From Myxococcales bacterium (lineage in GTDB: Bacteria; Myxococcota_A; Polyangia; Polyangiales; Polyangiaceae), in the NCBI GenBank assembly GCA_016191785.1, contig JACPVJ010000154.1:1-58902 (forward strand): 58,902 nt of DNA, given 5' to 3'. Below, one piece after another: positions 8,269 to 17,426 of the stretch. Position 1 is the stretch's first letter, and the number at the start of each line of letters is the position of its first letter. The translations under genes were made by a program, and so were the position numbers. Below the pieces are notes generated by a model. That model was not told the DNA's origin. It saw only the letters and a program-made list of their open reading frames with translations, and searched no databases.

Positions 8269-9270
8269 TCAGCGCTCGCGCCCAGGCCAGCTCTGGAGCA
8301 TCTGGATGTAGTTCGCGCGCTCGTAGGCGCTGGGGTCCGGGCACTTCAGAAGGCTCATGCTGCCCCGCATCTGCGCCACCGACTCGTATTCGTGCTCGCT
8401 CAGCCAGCTCTCGAACGCGCCGAGCAAGGTGGCGAACTGGGCGGGGCCGTGGCGCAACACGCCGCTCACGGTCTGCACCGCGTCCGCCCCGGCCATGATC
8501 GCCTTCACCACGTCCGTGGCGTCGTGGACCCCGCCGGTGACCGCCAGCGACTTGGCGCACCGGCCGTGCAAGATCGCCAGCCAGCGCAGGCGAAGCAATA
8601 GCTCGGACGAGGTCGAGAGCTGAAGGCGGTGGTGGACCTCGAGCTCCGCCACGTCGATGTCGGGCTGGTAGAAGCGGTTGAAGACCACCAGCCCGGCAAC
8701 GCCGGCGTCGGTCAAACGGCGGGCGAAGTGGGCGAGCGCGGTGTGAAACGGCGAGAGCTTGACTGCGAGCGGGATGGCAATCGTCCGGCCTATCTCTGCC
8801 ACCATCGCCAAGATCCGTGACTCGACGGCCTCGGCCCCCTCGTCGGGGTCGGTCGCGAGCTGATACACGTTCAGCTCGAGCGCGTCCGCGCCGGCTTCTT
8901 CGATCTGCTTCGCGTAGCGGAGCCAGCCGCGCGCCGTGACGCCGTTCAGGGAGCCGATCACCGGCACCGGCAGATCGCGCTTCAGTCGCGCGAGGTGCTC
9001 GAGGTACTCGGCCGGTCCGAGCGCATAGCCCGCGGGGCTCGGGAGCCAGCTGCTCGCCTCGGCGAACTCCTCGACCCCGGGCGCGGCATGACGGTCGTGG
9101 GCGACCTCTTCGGCGGTGAGCTGCTCTTCGAAGAGCGAGTGCATCACCACCGCCGCGGCGCCCGCGTCCACCGCGCGGCAGACCGCGTCCCGATCGTGCG
9201 CGAGAGGGCTGGCCCCGAGGATCAGAGGGTTTTTCAGGGTGAGACCCAGGTATCGAGTCGAAAAGTCCAT
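8269..9270 (-). CDS. Dihydroorotate dehydrogenase-like flavoprotein
   Basis: A 333-residue TIM-barrel protein of the DHOD family: LTLKNPLILGASPLA at the start, VIGSLNGVTARGW, ALELNVYQLATDP, PLAVKLSPF, VFNRFYQPD and TGGVHDATDVVKAIMAGA (phosphate-binding end). The Asn/Lys residues of the flavin and orotate site are partly kept, but this subgroup usually sits beside pyruvate:ferredoxin oxidoreductase and is not assumed to make pyrimidines. Here its ATG lies 1 bp from the PFOR stop, so the two are co-translated. A redox role linked to ferredoxin is inferred, not shown. Confidence 0.85.
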   Translation of the reverse strand: MDFSTRYLGLTLKNPLILGASPLAHDRDAVCRAVDAGAAAVVMHSLFEEQLTAEEVAHDRHAAPGVEEFAEASSWLPSPAGYALGPAEYLEHLARLKRDLPVPVIGSLNGVTARGWLRYAKQIEEAGADALELNVYQLATDPDEGAEAVESRILAMVAEIGRTIAIPLAVKLSPFHTALAHFARRLTDAGVAGLVVFNRFYQPDIDVAELEVHHRLQLSTSSELLLRLRWLAILHGRCAKSLAVTGGVHDATDVVKAIMAGADAVQTVSGVLRHGPAQFATLLGAFESWLSEHEYESVAQMRGSMSLLKCPDPSAYERANYIQMLQSWPGRER

Positions 9271-9271
9271 G

Positions 9272-12200
9272 TCATTTCTCCGCGGGCATCACGAACCGGG
9301 CGAGCTCGCCGTAGAGCACCAGGCGCCGCTTGGCGTCGTTCTCCGCTTCTTTCATCAGCTTGGCGAAGCGGACCGGATCGGCGCGCTCGACCATGCGGAA
9401 GCGCGCTTCGTTCCGCGCGTACTCGAGCACGTTCCCCTTGGGCGCCGCCGAGTCCAGTTGCAGCGGGGCCTCGCCCCGGTCGGTGCGGTCGGGGTCGTAG
9501 CGGAACAGGTTCCACATGCCGGACTCGACCGCGAGCTTCTGCTGACGTGGGCCGTGGACCAGATCGTAGCCGTGTGCGATGCAGTGACTGTACGCGATGA
9601 TCAGCGACGGCCCCTGGTAGGCCTCTGCCTCGACGAAGGCCCGCACGGTCTGCGCGTCCTTCGCGCCGAACGCCACCCGTGCCACGTACACGTGGCCATA
9701 GCTCATGGCGATCAGGCCGAGGTCCTTCTTCGCGATGGCCTTGCCGCTGGACGCGAACTTGGCGGACGCGCCGCGGGGTGTGGCCTTGGACTGCTGGCCA
9801 CCGGTGTTCGAATAGACCTCGGTGTCGAGGACCAGCACGTTCACGTTCCGGTCCGAGGCCAGCACGTGATCGAGGCCACCGAAGCCGATGTCGTACGCCC
9901 AACCGTCGCCGCCGACGATCCACAGGCTCTTCTTCACCAGGTAGTCGGCGAGCTCGGCCAAACGGCGGGTGTCGTGCTTGCCGTGGGCCAGCCGCTCGCG
10001 CAGCACGCGGACGCGATCGCGCTGGGCGGTGATGCCCGCCTCGTCGTCCTGTCGCGCCGTGAGCAGCGCGTGGCACAGCTGCGAGCCAATCTCGCTCTCG
10101 TGGGTGCGGACCAGGTGCTCGGCGTGGGCCCGCAGGTAGTCGACCGAGAGTCGCATCCCGAACCCGAACTCGGCGTTGTCCTCGAACAGCGAGTTCGACC
10201 ACGCCGGGCCGCGGCCGTCGCGGTTGGTGGTGTACGGCGTGGTCGGCAGGTTGCCGCCGTAGATCGACGAGCAGCCGGTGGCGTTGGCGATCAGCAGGCG
10301 GTCGCCGAAGAGCTGCGTCAAGAGCTTGACGTAGGGCGTCTCGCCGCAGCCGGAGCACGCGCCCGAATACTCGAACAACGGTTCGAGCAGCTGCGTTTCC
10401 TTCACGTCCAGCTTGATGCGCTCGCGAGCGACCTCGGGCAGTGCCAGGAAGAAGTCGTAGTTCTCTCGCTCGGTGCTGCGCAGGGGCGCTTGCGCGTGCA
10501 TGTCGATGGCCTTGTGCCGAGGGTTCGACTTGTCCTTGGCGGGGCAGACGGCCACGCACACCGAGCAGCCGGTGCAGTCCTCGGGCGCCACCTGGATGGT
10601 GTAGCGTCGCCCCTGAAGCTCGCCGCTCTTCCACTCGGTGCTCTTGAACGTGGCGGGCGCGGTCGCGAGGTTCTCGTCGTCGTAGACCTTGGCGCGGATC
10701 GCCGCGTGCGGGCAGACCATCGCGCACTTGTTGCACTGGATGCAGAGCGCTTCGTCCCAGACCGGGATCTCCTGAGCCAGGTTGCGCTTCTCGAAACGCG
10801 CCGTTCCGACCGGCCAGGTGCCGTCGATCGGAAAGGCGCTCACCGGCAGCAAATCTCCCTGGCCGGCGAGGATCATCGCCGACACGCGCTGTACGAAGTC
10901 AGGCGCGGCGGCCGGGACCGGCGGGGGCCGGCGCCGGCCGGTGGCCTCCGCCGACGGCGGCGAGAAGGGGGTCAGGTGATCGACCGCGGCCCGGGCGGCT
11001 GCCACGTTGCGGTGGACGAGCTCGTCGCCGCGCGCGCCGTAACTCTTCTTGATCGACTCCTCGATGTGGGAGAGGGCCTCGTCTCGGGGCAGCGCTCCCG
11101 AGAGCACGAAGAAGCACGCCTGCATCACCGTGTTGATGCGACCGCCGAGCCCGTGCTCGCGAGCCAGCCCATGGGCGTCGACCACGTAGCAGGTGAGCTT
11201 CTTGGTCAGGATCGTCGCCTGCACCTCGTGGGGGAGGTCGTCCCACAGCTCTTGGCCGGTGTGCGGCGCGTTGAGCAGGAAGATCGCTCCTTCGCGCGCG
11301 GTCGCCAAGACGTCGTAGCGCTCGAGCAGGTCGAACTGGTGACACGCGACCAGCTGCGCTGCGTCGATCAGGTACGGCGCGCGGATGTGGCTCGGGCCGA
11401 ACCGCAGGTGCGAGATCGTCACCGCTCCGGACTTCTTCGAGTCGTAGACGAAGTACCCCTGGGCATAGCCCGGGGTCTCTTCGCCGATGATCTTGATCGA
11501 GCTCTTGTTGGCGCCGACGGTCCCGTCCGAACCCAGGCCCCAGAACACCGCGCTGTAGGTTCGGTCCTCGGGCAGCCGGAAGGCGGCGTCCACGTCGAGC
11601 GACAGGCGCGAGACGTCGTCGACGATCCCGACGCTGAAGGTCGGCTTGGCGTCGGGCTTCCAGAGCTCGTCGAACACCGCCTTCGCCATGGCGGGCGTGA
11701 ACTCCTTCGACGACAGGCCGTAGCGCCCGCCCAGCACGCGGGGCTTCGGTTCGCGCGACCCGTCACGGGCCAGCGCCGCCACCACGTCGAGGTACAGCGG
11801 CTCGCCCGGGGCCCCCGGCTCTTTGGTGCGATCGAGCACCGCGACCTGCTGCGCCGATCGCGGCAACGCGGCGAGCAGGTGCACCTCCGACCAGGGACGA
11901 TAGAGCCGCACCTTCAGCACACCGACGCGCTCGCCCCGCTCGATCAGCGCGTCGACGGTGGCGTGCATCGTCTCTGCCCCCGAGCCCATCATCACGACCA
12001 CTCGATCCGCCTCGGGATGGCCGTGATAGTCGAATAACCGGTAGCGCCGGCCGGTCAGATCGGCGAAGCGGTCCATGGCCGCCTCGACCACGCCCGGACA
12101 GGCCGCGTACTGGCCGTTGATGGCCTCTCGTGCCTGGAAGAAGGTGTCGGGGTTCTGGGCCGTCCCCCGAAGCACCGGGCGGTCGGGCGTGAGCGCTCGG

Positions 12201-12817
12201 GCGCGGTGCGCACCGATCGCAGCTTCCGGCAAGAGCTCGGCCAGCGTCGCGTCGTCGAGGCGCACGACCTTGGCGATCTCGTGCGAGACCCTGAACCCGT
12301 CGAAGAAGTGGAGGAACGGAACGCGCGAGAGCAGCGTGGCGTGGTGCGCGACGGCAGCGAGGTCCTGTGCCTCTTGCACCGACCCCGAGCACAACATCGC
12401 GAATCCCGTCCCACGGCAGGCCATGACGTCGGAGTGGTCGCCGAAGATGCTCAGAGCGTGTGTCGCGATGGTCCGGGCGGCCACGTGCAAGACGAACGGC
12501 GTCAGCTCGCCGGCGATCTTGAACAGATTGGGGATCATCAGCAGGAGCCCCTGGGACGAAGTGAAGGTCGTGGCCAGGCACCCCGCTTGAAGGGCGCCGT
12601 GCACGGTGCCGGCAGCGCCACCCTCGGACTGCATCTCCATCACGCTGGGCACGCTGCCCCACAAGTTCCCATCGCCGTGCGCTGCCCAGGCATCGGCGAG
12701 CTCCCCCATGGCTGATGCGGGGGTGATGGGATAGATGGCGATGACCTCGCTCGCGCGATAGGCGACCGAGGCGACGGCTTCGTTGCCGTCGAGGACCACA
12801 TGCTGGGAAGAGCTCAT
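9272..12817 (-). CDS. nifJ: Pyruvate:ferredoxin (flavodoxin) oxidoreductase
   Basis: This full-length, single-chain PFOR (1181 residues) oxidatively decarboxylates pyruvate to acetyl-CoA and reduces ferredoxin or flavodoxin. Domains in order: N-terminal YPITPASAMGE pyruvate site; two [4Fe-4S] motifs CIQCNKCAMVCP (about 692) and CTGCSVCVAVCP (about 747); CSGCGETPYVK (about 818); and the thiamine-diphosphate site GDGWAYDIGFGG...NTGGQQSKATP (about 967). The ATG at 12817 is preceded by a GGAG site; the open frame above it has no family similarity. It follows a USP gene by 47 bp, probably in the operon led by the response regulator at 14606. It implies an anaerobic or microaerobic branch of pyruvate metabolism alongside the pyruvate dehydrogenase operon at 39-44 kb. 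Confidence 0.95.
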   Translation of the reverse strand: MSSSQHVVLDGNEAVASVAYRASEVIAIYPITPASAMGELADAWAAHGDGNLWGSVPSVMEMQSEGGAAGTVHGALQAGCLATTFTSSQGLLLMIPNLFKIAGELTPFVLHVAARTIATHALSIFGDHSDVMACRGTGFAMLCSGSVQEAQDLAAVAHHATLLSRVPFLHFFDGFRVSHEIAKVVRLDDATLAELLPEAAIGAHRARALTPDRPVLRGTAQNPDTFFQAREAINGQYAACPGVVEAAMDRFADLTGRRYRLFDYHGHPEADRVVVMMGSGAETMHATVDALIERGERVGVLKVRLYRPWSEVHLLAALPRSAQQVAVLDRTKEPGAPGEPLYLDVVAALARDGSREPKPRVLGGRYGLSSKEFTPAMAKAVFDELWKPDAKPTFSVGIVDDVSRLSLDVDAAFRLPEDRTYSAVFWGLGSDGTVGANKSSIKIIGEETPGYAQGYFVYDSKKSGAVTISHLRFGPSHIRAPYLIDAAQLVACHQFDLLERYDVLATAREGAIFLLNAPHTGQELWDDLPHEVQATILTKKLTCYVVDAHGLAREHGLGGRINTVMQACFFVLSGALPRDEALSHIEESIKKSYGARGDELVHRNVAAARAAVDHLTPFSPPSAEATGRRRPPPVPAAAPDFVQRVSAMILAGQGDLLPVSAFPIDGTWPVGTARFEKRNLAQEIPVWDEALCIQCNKCAMVCPHAAIRAKVYDDENLATAPATFKSTEWKSGELQGRRYTIQVAPEDCTGCSVCVAVCPAKDKSNPRHKAIDMHAQAPLRSTERENYDFFLALPEVARERIKLDVKETQLLEPLFEYSGACSGCGETPYVKLLTQLFGDRLLIANATGCSSIYGGNLPTTPYTTNRDGRGPAWSNSLFEDNAEFGFGMRLSVDYLRAHAEHLVRTHESEIGSQLCHALLTARQDDEAGITAQRDRVRVLRERLAHGKHDTRRLAELADYLVKKSLWIVGGDGWAYDIGFGGLDHVLASDRNVNVLVLDTEVYSNTGGQQSKATPRGASAKFASSGKAIAKKDLGLIAMSYGHVYVARVAFGAKDAQTVRAFVEAEAYQGPSLIIAYSHCIAHGYDLVHGPRQQKLAVESGMWNLFRYDPDRTDRGEAPLQLDSAAPKGNVLEYARNEARFRMVERADPVRFAKLMKEAENDAKRRLVLYGELARFVMPAEK

Positions 12818-12864
12818 CCGGGGCTCCGGGGGAGAAGGGGGGAAGACGGCCGCGACGGCCGGAC

Positions 12865-13329
12865 TCAGGAGGCTACGCCGGCTTCGGCTGGCGGCGAAGC
12901 CAGCGCGCAACGAAGCGTCAGCACCGGACACGGGGCCGAGTGAAGCACGCGGCGCGTCACGCCGCCGACGGTTCCTGGGTCGCCGCCCTGTCCGGCTGCT
13001 CCCATCAGGAGCAAGTCGAAGTGCTCGCTCGAGGCCAGGGTGACCAGGACCTCGTGGGGGACCCCGAACTCGATCCGCGGGTGCATGCCGCTGCCGCCCA
13101 CCAGACGGCGCAGCTCACGCATGGCGGCCCCTCGGGCCAGATCGCCGAGCGTCCGGTTCCCCTCGCCCGGCAGCTTGGTCGTGAGCGGCACGCCCTGTGG
13201 AGGCTGCCAGACGTGGACGACGTCCACGTGGGCTCCGCTTCGGCCCGCGAGCGCCAAGGCGCCCTCGAACGCTGCGCGGGCGTCGCGCGAGAAATCGGTG
13301 GCGACCAGAATGCGACGGACAGGAGTCAT
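12865..13329 (-). CDS. Universal stress protein (UspA family)
   Basis: A single UspA domain of 154 residues, starting VRRILVATDFSRDARAAFEGAL. The nucleotide-binding loop, normally GX2GX9G(S/T), reads GAAGQGGDPGTVGGVT. It is partly kept but lacks the usual final GS, so ATP binding is doubtful. It overlaps the response-regulator stop by 4 bp (ATGA) and precedes the PFOR gene, which ties it to the same transcript. It is one of four USP genes within 9.4 kb. Confidence 0.9.
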   Translation of the reverse strand: MTPVRRILVATDFSRDARAAFEGALALAGRSGAHVDVVHVWQPPQGVPLTTKLPGEGNRTLGDLARGAAMRELRRLVGGSGMHPRIEFGVPHEVLVTLASSEHFDLLLMGAAGQGGDPGTVGGVTRRVLHSAPCPVLTLRCALASPPAEAGVAS

Positions 13330-14606
13330 CCCCGGGCCGTGGACTCGAGCCCGGCTTTGGTCGCGCCGTACTCGTGCAGCTTGTACTGGATCTTGCGGAC
13401 GCTGATCCCGAGCACGCGCGCGGCGCGCGAGGTGCTTCCGCCGTTCGCGGCGAGGGTCTCCAGGATGGCAAAGCGCTCGATGTCGGACAAGCGCGCCCCG
13501 GGGATCACCGGCCGCGGCGGGGCAGCGCTCGCGATCGCCAGGTGCTCGGCGCGGATCAGCCCCGACGCGCAGCGACCGCGCGCCGCTTCCAGCACCCGAG
13601 CCAGCTCCGGGATGTTCTCGGGGAAGTCGTGGCGGCGAAGACGATTCACGGCCTCGGCGCTCAGTCCCGGACCGGAGGGCCCGAGGAGCGAGTGGGCCAG
13701 GAGCGCGAGGTCGTCGCGTCGCTCGCGTAAGGTCGGAACGCGCAACTCGACCACGCACAAGACGCGGGCGAGGTCGGCGCGGAAGTGTGGGCTGGTCGCC
13801 AAGACCAGGGGCGGCGAGGAACCGGAAGACACGACCCGCAGCGCGCGGTCGGTCTCGGCCGCCGAAGGCAGCGCGTCGAGCAGCGCGCTCTGGGTTTCTC
13901 GGGGAAGCGAGTCGAGCTCCGAGACGTACAGGGTTCCGCCCCGGGCTTGGGCCACCGTGGTCTCGACCTCGTCACGCGACAGCTCGGCCCCTTGTTCGGC
14001 GAGGTGGCGGCAGCGCAGGTGGACGAAGGGACCGCCGGACTGTTGCGAGCGATCGTGGATCGCGCGTGCCAGGCGCGCCTTGCCCGTGCCCCGCTCGCCG
14101 AACAAGAAGACATTGGCGCAGGTCGGAGCGATGCGGAGCAGCCGGCGCACGCACTCCCGCATTTCGTTCGACTCGGCCACGATGCCGTCCAACCGCTCGG
14201 GGTCGGGACGCGTCGGCGCCGGCCGCTCGCCGTCGCGTGCGGACGCGAGCGCCTGCGCCACCACCGCCAAGAGGCGCTCGATGTCGAGGGGCTTGACCAC
14301 GAAGTCGCTGGCGTGCTCGCGCATCGCCGACAACGCCGCGTCCACGCTGCCGAACGCGGTCATCACCACCACGGGGATGCCGAGGTCCGCGCGGCGCAGC
14401 CGGCGGATCAGCTCCAGCCCGTCCATCGACGGCATGCGCAGGTCGGTAAGGACCAGATCGGGCCGGACCTCTTCCGCGCGACTGAGCGCCTTGAAGCCGT
14501 CGCTCGCGGTGTCGACCAGATATCCCGCGTCCCGGAGCAACTCGGCGAGCGCCATGCGTGCCGGACCCTCGTCATCGACCACCAAGATGCGCGCTGGATT
14601 GTCCAT
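13326..14606 (-). CDS. NtrC-like response regulator lacking the GAFTGA loop
   Basis: The protein has 426 residues. A receiver domain (RILVVDDEG, phospho-Asp in LVLTDLRMP near residue 53, Lys in FVVKPLD) is followed by an AAA+ domain (Walker A GERGTGKARLAR near residue 172) and a C-terminal Fis-type helix-turn-helix (SRAARVLGISVRKIQYKL). The segment that should carry GAFTGA is missing: HLAEQGAELSRDEVETTVAQ runs straight into GGTLYVSELDSLP, and Walker B is altered from the usual LDE to VSE. GAFTGA contacts sigma-54, so by known mechanism this protein should not open sigma-54 promoters; HupR-type relatives lacking it act differently. A histidine kinase is encoded 128 bp upstream. Confidence 0.9.
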   Translation of the reverse strand: MDNPARILVVDDEGPARMALAELLRDAGYLVDTASDGFKALSRAEEVRPDLVLTDLRMPSMDGLELIRRLRRADLGIPVVVMTAFGSVDAALSAMREHASDFVVKPLDIERLLAVVAQALASARDGERPAPTRPDPERLDGIVAESNEMRECVRRLLRIAPTCANVFLFGERGTGKARLARAIHDRSQQSGGPFVHLRCRHLAEQGAELSRDEVETTVAQARGGTLYVSELDSLPRETQSALLDALPSAAETDRALRVVSSGSSPPLVLATSPHFRADLARVLCVVELRVPTLRERRDDLALLAHSLLGPSGPGLSAEAVNRLRRHDFPENIPELARVLEAARGRCASGLIRAEHLAIASAAPPRPVIPGARLSDIERFAILETLAANGGSTSRAARVLGISVRKIQYKLHEYGATKAGLESTARG

Positions 14607-14632
14607 GGTCGTCCCTTTCCGCTCGCGACCGT

Positions 14633-14648
14633 TGCATGGAGCGTGCCG
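14633..14648 (-). promoter_or_regulatory. Sigma-54 promoter of the response regulator-USP-PFOR operon
   Basis: On the minus strand the bases read CGGCACGCTCCATGCA. They match TGGCACG-N4-TTGCA at 10 of 12 positions, with exact GG-N10-GC spacing. The predicted start is near 14622, giving a 16-nt leader that contains GGAAAGGGA before the ATG at 14606. Confidence 0.65.
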
Positions 14649-14734
14649 CGCCTTTTCTTCGAGATCGTCGCGGCTCCCGACGCGGGCTCTGCGGGCAGGC
14701 CCCCGGTCCCGCGTAAGTTATGCGCAGCGCCGGT

Positions 14735-15742
14735 TCAGGCGCGGACGCTGGCGGGGAAGCGTAGGGTGAAGCGCGTGCGACCGGCGCGCGACTCGTAGTG
14801 GATGCTCCCGCCGTGCTCGCGGACGATGCGATGGACGATGGCGAGACCGAGCCCGGTTCCCCCGGCCTTGGTGGTGTAGAAGGCGTCGAACACCGGCGCG
14901 CTCTCGTCGAAGCCGGGGCCGGTGTCCTCGACGTGCGCTTCGACGCTGCCGTCGGCGTCCGCTCGGACCCCCAGCCCGAGCACTCCGCCATTCGGCGACA
15001 TGGCCTCGATCCCGTTTCGCACCAGATTGATCAGGACCTGTCGCAGACGCTCCTGGTCGCCGTCGATGCGTCCGCCCTCGGCATCGAGTCGACAATCGAT
15101 GCGGACCCCGGCGGCCTCCGCCTCCGGGCGGAGCTGGGCCGCCACCGACCCCAAGAGCTCGGTCAGGGCCATCGGCTCGAGCACCAGTGGGTTGGGTCGC
15201 GCGAACGCCAAGAAGTCCGACACCAGGTGGTCGAGCCGGCGGATCTCGTCGTGGACGATCTCGACGACCGGGACGAGCAGCTCTGGCGTGTTCTGCCCGC
15301 GCTCGAGCCGGCGCTTCAACACCTGCAGTTGCAGCGTCGCAGAATTGAGCGGGTTTCTCACCTCGTGGGCCAGGCCCGCGGCGAGGGTTCCGACCGCCGC
15401 CAGGCGCTCGTCCACGGAAGCGCGCCGCTGGTGGGCGCGCTCCGAGGTGACGTCGCTGCCGAGCGCCAGGGTCGTCGAGTCGACGTGGGCCAGCTGCCAG
15501 CGGACCAAACGATGTCCACCGCCTTTGACCTCGAGCTTCCTGTCCCCGCCGTCACCGACCAGATCGCGGCCCGAGCGACCGAGCATCTCGCCGCGCGAGA
15601 ATCCGGTCAGCTCTTCCAGCTGGCGGTTCCAGAGCTGGATCTCGCCTCCTGGGCCCCAGGCCATCACCAGAGCGGGGGCGGCCTCGAGCAGCTCGCGGTA
15701 GAGCGCCTCGGAATTGATCCCGTCGAAGTGTGCGTCAGCCAT
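14735..15742 (-). CDS. Soluble PAS-domain sensor histidine kinase
   Basis: A 335-residue kinase with no membrane segment, so it senses a cytoplasmic signal. A PAS-like domain (about 12-100, including GFSRGEMLGRSG) is followed by a dimerisation domain with the H-box LAAGLAHEVRNPL (His near 125). The ATPase domain carries the N box NLVRNGIEAM, G1 DTGPGF and G2 GGTGLGLAIV. No haem-binding His or flavin motif is obvious in the PAS domain. It sits between a USP gene (21 bp upstream) and the response regulator, its probable partner. Confidence 0.9.
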   Translation of the reverse strand: MADAHFDGINSEALYRELLEAAPALVMAWGPGGEIQLWNRQLEELTGFSRGEMLGRSGRDLVGDGGDRKLEVKGGGHRLVRWQLAHVDSTTLALGSDVTSERAHQRRASVDERLAAVGTLAAGLAHEVRNPLNSATLQLQVLKRRLERGQNTPELLVPVVEIVHDEIRRLDHLVSDFLAFARPNPLVLEPMALTELLGSVAAQLRPEAEAAGVRIDCRLDAEGGRIDGDQERLRQVLINLVRNGIEAMSPNGGVLGLGVRADADGSVEAHVEDTGPGFDESAPVFDAFYTTKAGGTGLGLAIVHRIVREHGGSIHYESRAGRTRFTLRFPASVRA

Positions 15743-15763
15743 GGGCGAGCGCGCGTCGATCCG

Positions 15764-16228
15764 TCAGTCTTGGCTCTCGGCGCTCCGTACGGTGAGCACC
15801 GGACGGGTGGAGCGACGCACGACCTTCTCGGCGACGCTGCCGAGCAAGAGGTGCGCGAAGCCGCTGCGCCCGTGGGTCCCCATTGCCACCAGGTCGTACC
15901 CGTCACGCTCGGCGAGGGTGACGATGGTGTGCGAAGGGTCACCTTGCTCGACGCGGGTGTCCGCGATCTCGATGCCGTCCGCTCGAGCCTGGGTGACGAA
16001 CTCGCGCATCGCGGCTTGGGCCTGATCGCTGGCGAGCTGCGCGAGGGTCTGCGTGGTGCCGGCCGCGCCCACCATCGCCTCGGGGGCGATGAACGCCGGG
16101 GCCTCCCACACGTACAAGAGGTCGATGGTGGCGTTGAAGCTCTTCGCCAGCATTGCCGCGTGCTCGAGCGCAGCGCGCGAGCACGCCGAGTAGTCGACCG
16201 GAACCAGGATCCTTCGCAAGTTGATCAT
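15764..16228 (-). CDS. Universal stress protein (UspA family), ATP-binding type
   Basis: A single-domain USP of 154 residues: RRILVPVDYSACSRAAL at the start and the complete nucleotide loop GTHGRSGFAHLLLGS near the C-terminus, as in ATP-binding UspFG-type proteins. Its ATG overlaps the stop of the preceding USP gene (ATGA). It lies in the run CBS-USP-USP-kinase, all on the minus strand. Confidence 0.93.
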   Translation of the reverse strand: MINLRRILVPVDYSACSRAALEHAAMLAKSFNATIDLLYVWEAPAFIAPEAMVGAAGTTQTLAQLASDQAQAAMREFVTQARADGIEIADTRVEQGDPSHTIVTLAERDGYDLVAMGTHGRSGFAHLLLGSVAEKVVRRSTRPVLTVRSAESQD

Positions 16229-16734
16229 TTCAGCTCTCTTTCGGACGTGGAGCGCCCGCCGTCGTCCCGCCCCTCGCGTGCGTTCATCGGTACCACCAGC
16301 ACCGGGCAGGGCGCGAGCCTGACCACCCGTTCCGCCACGCTGCCGAGCACGACCCGCCGGGCCCCCGTCCGGCCGTGGGTTCCGAGCACGAGCAGGTCGA
16401 CCCCCGCGGTCTTGGCGCGCTCGAGGATGACGTTGGCCGCGTCACCCACTTCGTAGCTCACCCGGAGCGCGGCTCGATCTTCGCCGGAAAACCCGGAGAG
16501 GAAGCCCTCGACCTCGGCTTTGGCCTGGTCCTCGGCCAGCTCCCAGAGCGGCCGCGGCCCCACCGCCGCCCAAACCAGGATGGTCGGTTGTACGTAGGCG
16601 GGCACGCGATGGACGTGCAGCACCTCGAGCTCGGCCCCGAAGCGACGCGCCAGCGCGAGCGCTTCGTGCACGGCCGCTCGCGAGCACGCGGAGGTGTCGA
16701 TCGGGCAGAGGATGCGTCGGTATCCGTTCACCAC
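16225..16734 (-). CDS. Universal stress protein (UspA family), ATP-binding type
   Basis: A USP of about 169 residues with RRILCPIDTSACSRAAV and the nucleotide loop GTHGRTGARRVVLGS. Several in-frame starts exist: TTG 16752, GTG 16746, GTG 16734 and GTG 16731. The sigma-54 site at 16748-16763 puts the transcript start near 16737, which excludes the first two. GTG 16734, with GAAGG 5 nt upstream, is preferred; that GAAGG lies partly upstream of the predicted transcript start, so GTG 16731 remains possible. The C-terminal tail after VLVVPMN is charged and variable. Confidence 0.88.
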   Translation of the reverse strand: MVNGYRRILCPIDTSACSRAAVHEALALARRFGAELEVLHVHRVPAYVQPTILVWAAVGPRPLWELAEDQAKAEVEGFLSGFSGEDRAALRVSYEVGDAANVILERAKTAGVDLLVLGTHGRTGARRVVLGSVAERVVRLAPCPVLVVPMNAREGRDDGGRSTSERELK

Positions 16735-16747
16735 GATGGCCTTCACT

Positions 16748-16763
16748 CGCAATTGTCGTGCCG
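16748..16763 (-). promoter_or_regulatory. Sigma-54 promoter of the USP-USP-kinase genes
   Basis: The minus strand reads CGGCACGACAATTGCG: 10 of 12 consensus positions, exact GG-N10-GC spacing, in the 31-bp gap between the CBS gene stop and the USP start. The predicted transcript starts near 16737, only a few bases from the USP start codon, so the mRNA would be almost leaderless. Confidence 0.6.
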
Positions 16764-16765
16764 AG

Positions 16766-17332
16766 TCAAACGCGATGGTCGGGGACGCTGTAGCCCTCGG
16801 AGTGGGCGAGCCAGCGCAGCACGTCGAGCGCGCTCAAGATCCCCACCACCTTCCCCGCCTCCGAGACGACCGGAACGCGATGCACACCCTCGAGGGCCAT
16901 CAGCGCGGAGGCGCGCCCGATGGACGCCGTCTCAGGAAGGGTGAACGCGAGCGGCGTCATGACGTCGCGCACCGTCGCGTCCTTGCGCCGCTCGATGTGC
17001 ATGCCGCGGTCCAGCTCCGCCACGATTCCACCGCTGCTGAGCGCGGGTTTGCCCATTTCCCCGGTGTCGCCCCGGTCGGCATAGTCGCGCAGGACGTCCG
17101 TCTTGGAGACGATGCCCAGGGTGCGGCCGGTCGAGTCGACGACCGGCGCCCCGCTGATGCCCCGCTCCAAGAACAGCGTGGTGAGCGCCTCGATGCCCAA
17201 GTCCGGCGGGACACACACCGGGTGCTTGGTCATCACTTCGGAGACCGGGGTCCTCTCGGCGGGTCCAGGCGCCTGTTCGGAACCGCGTCGCGTCACCTCG
17301 ACGCGGGCCTTGGGATCTGTTTTGGAGCTCAT
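16766..17332 (-). CDS. CBS-domain pair protein
   Basis: The protein has 188 residues with two CBS motifs: VSEVMTKHPVCVPPDLGIE (about 30-85) and VRDVMTPLAFTLPETASIG (about 120-175), each ending in the typical (V/I)GI(V/L)S..DVLR. CBS pairs bind adenine nucleotides (AMP, ATP, SAM) and report energy state. The start ATG at 17332 has AGGAAGG upstream. It is divergent from a second CBS gene at 17504; the two are driven by sigma-54 sites placed back to back. Confidence 0.92.
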   Translation of the reverse strand: MSSKTDPKARVEVTRRGSEQAPGPAERTPVSEVMTKHPVCVPPDLGIEALTTLFLERGISGAPVVDSTGRTLGIVSKTDVLRDYADRGDTGEMGKPALSSGGIVAELDRGMHIERRKDATVRDVMTPLAFTLPETASIGRASALMALEGVHRVPVVSEAGKVVGILSALDVLRWLAHSEGYSVPDHRV

Positions 17333-17426
17333 GCCTGCCTTCCTCTCGCGCACTGCCTGCGCAGCCAGGGCCATCAACGCACTCATTGCGCGGGTGGAAC
17401 CTGCCGTCGCGGGCGAACGCTGGATT

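Noticed and set aside
9116..12037. 973-codon open frame on the plus strand opposite the PFOR gene
   Set aside because: It is a shadow of a GC-rich gene: composition is Arg/Val/Gln-rich without any domain, and the minus-strand PFOR is certain.
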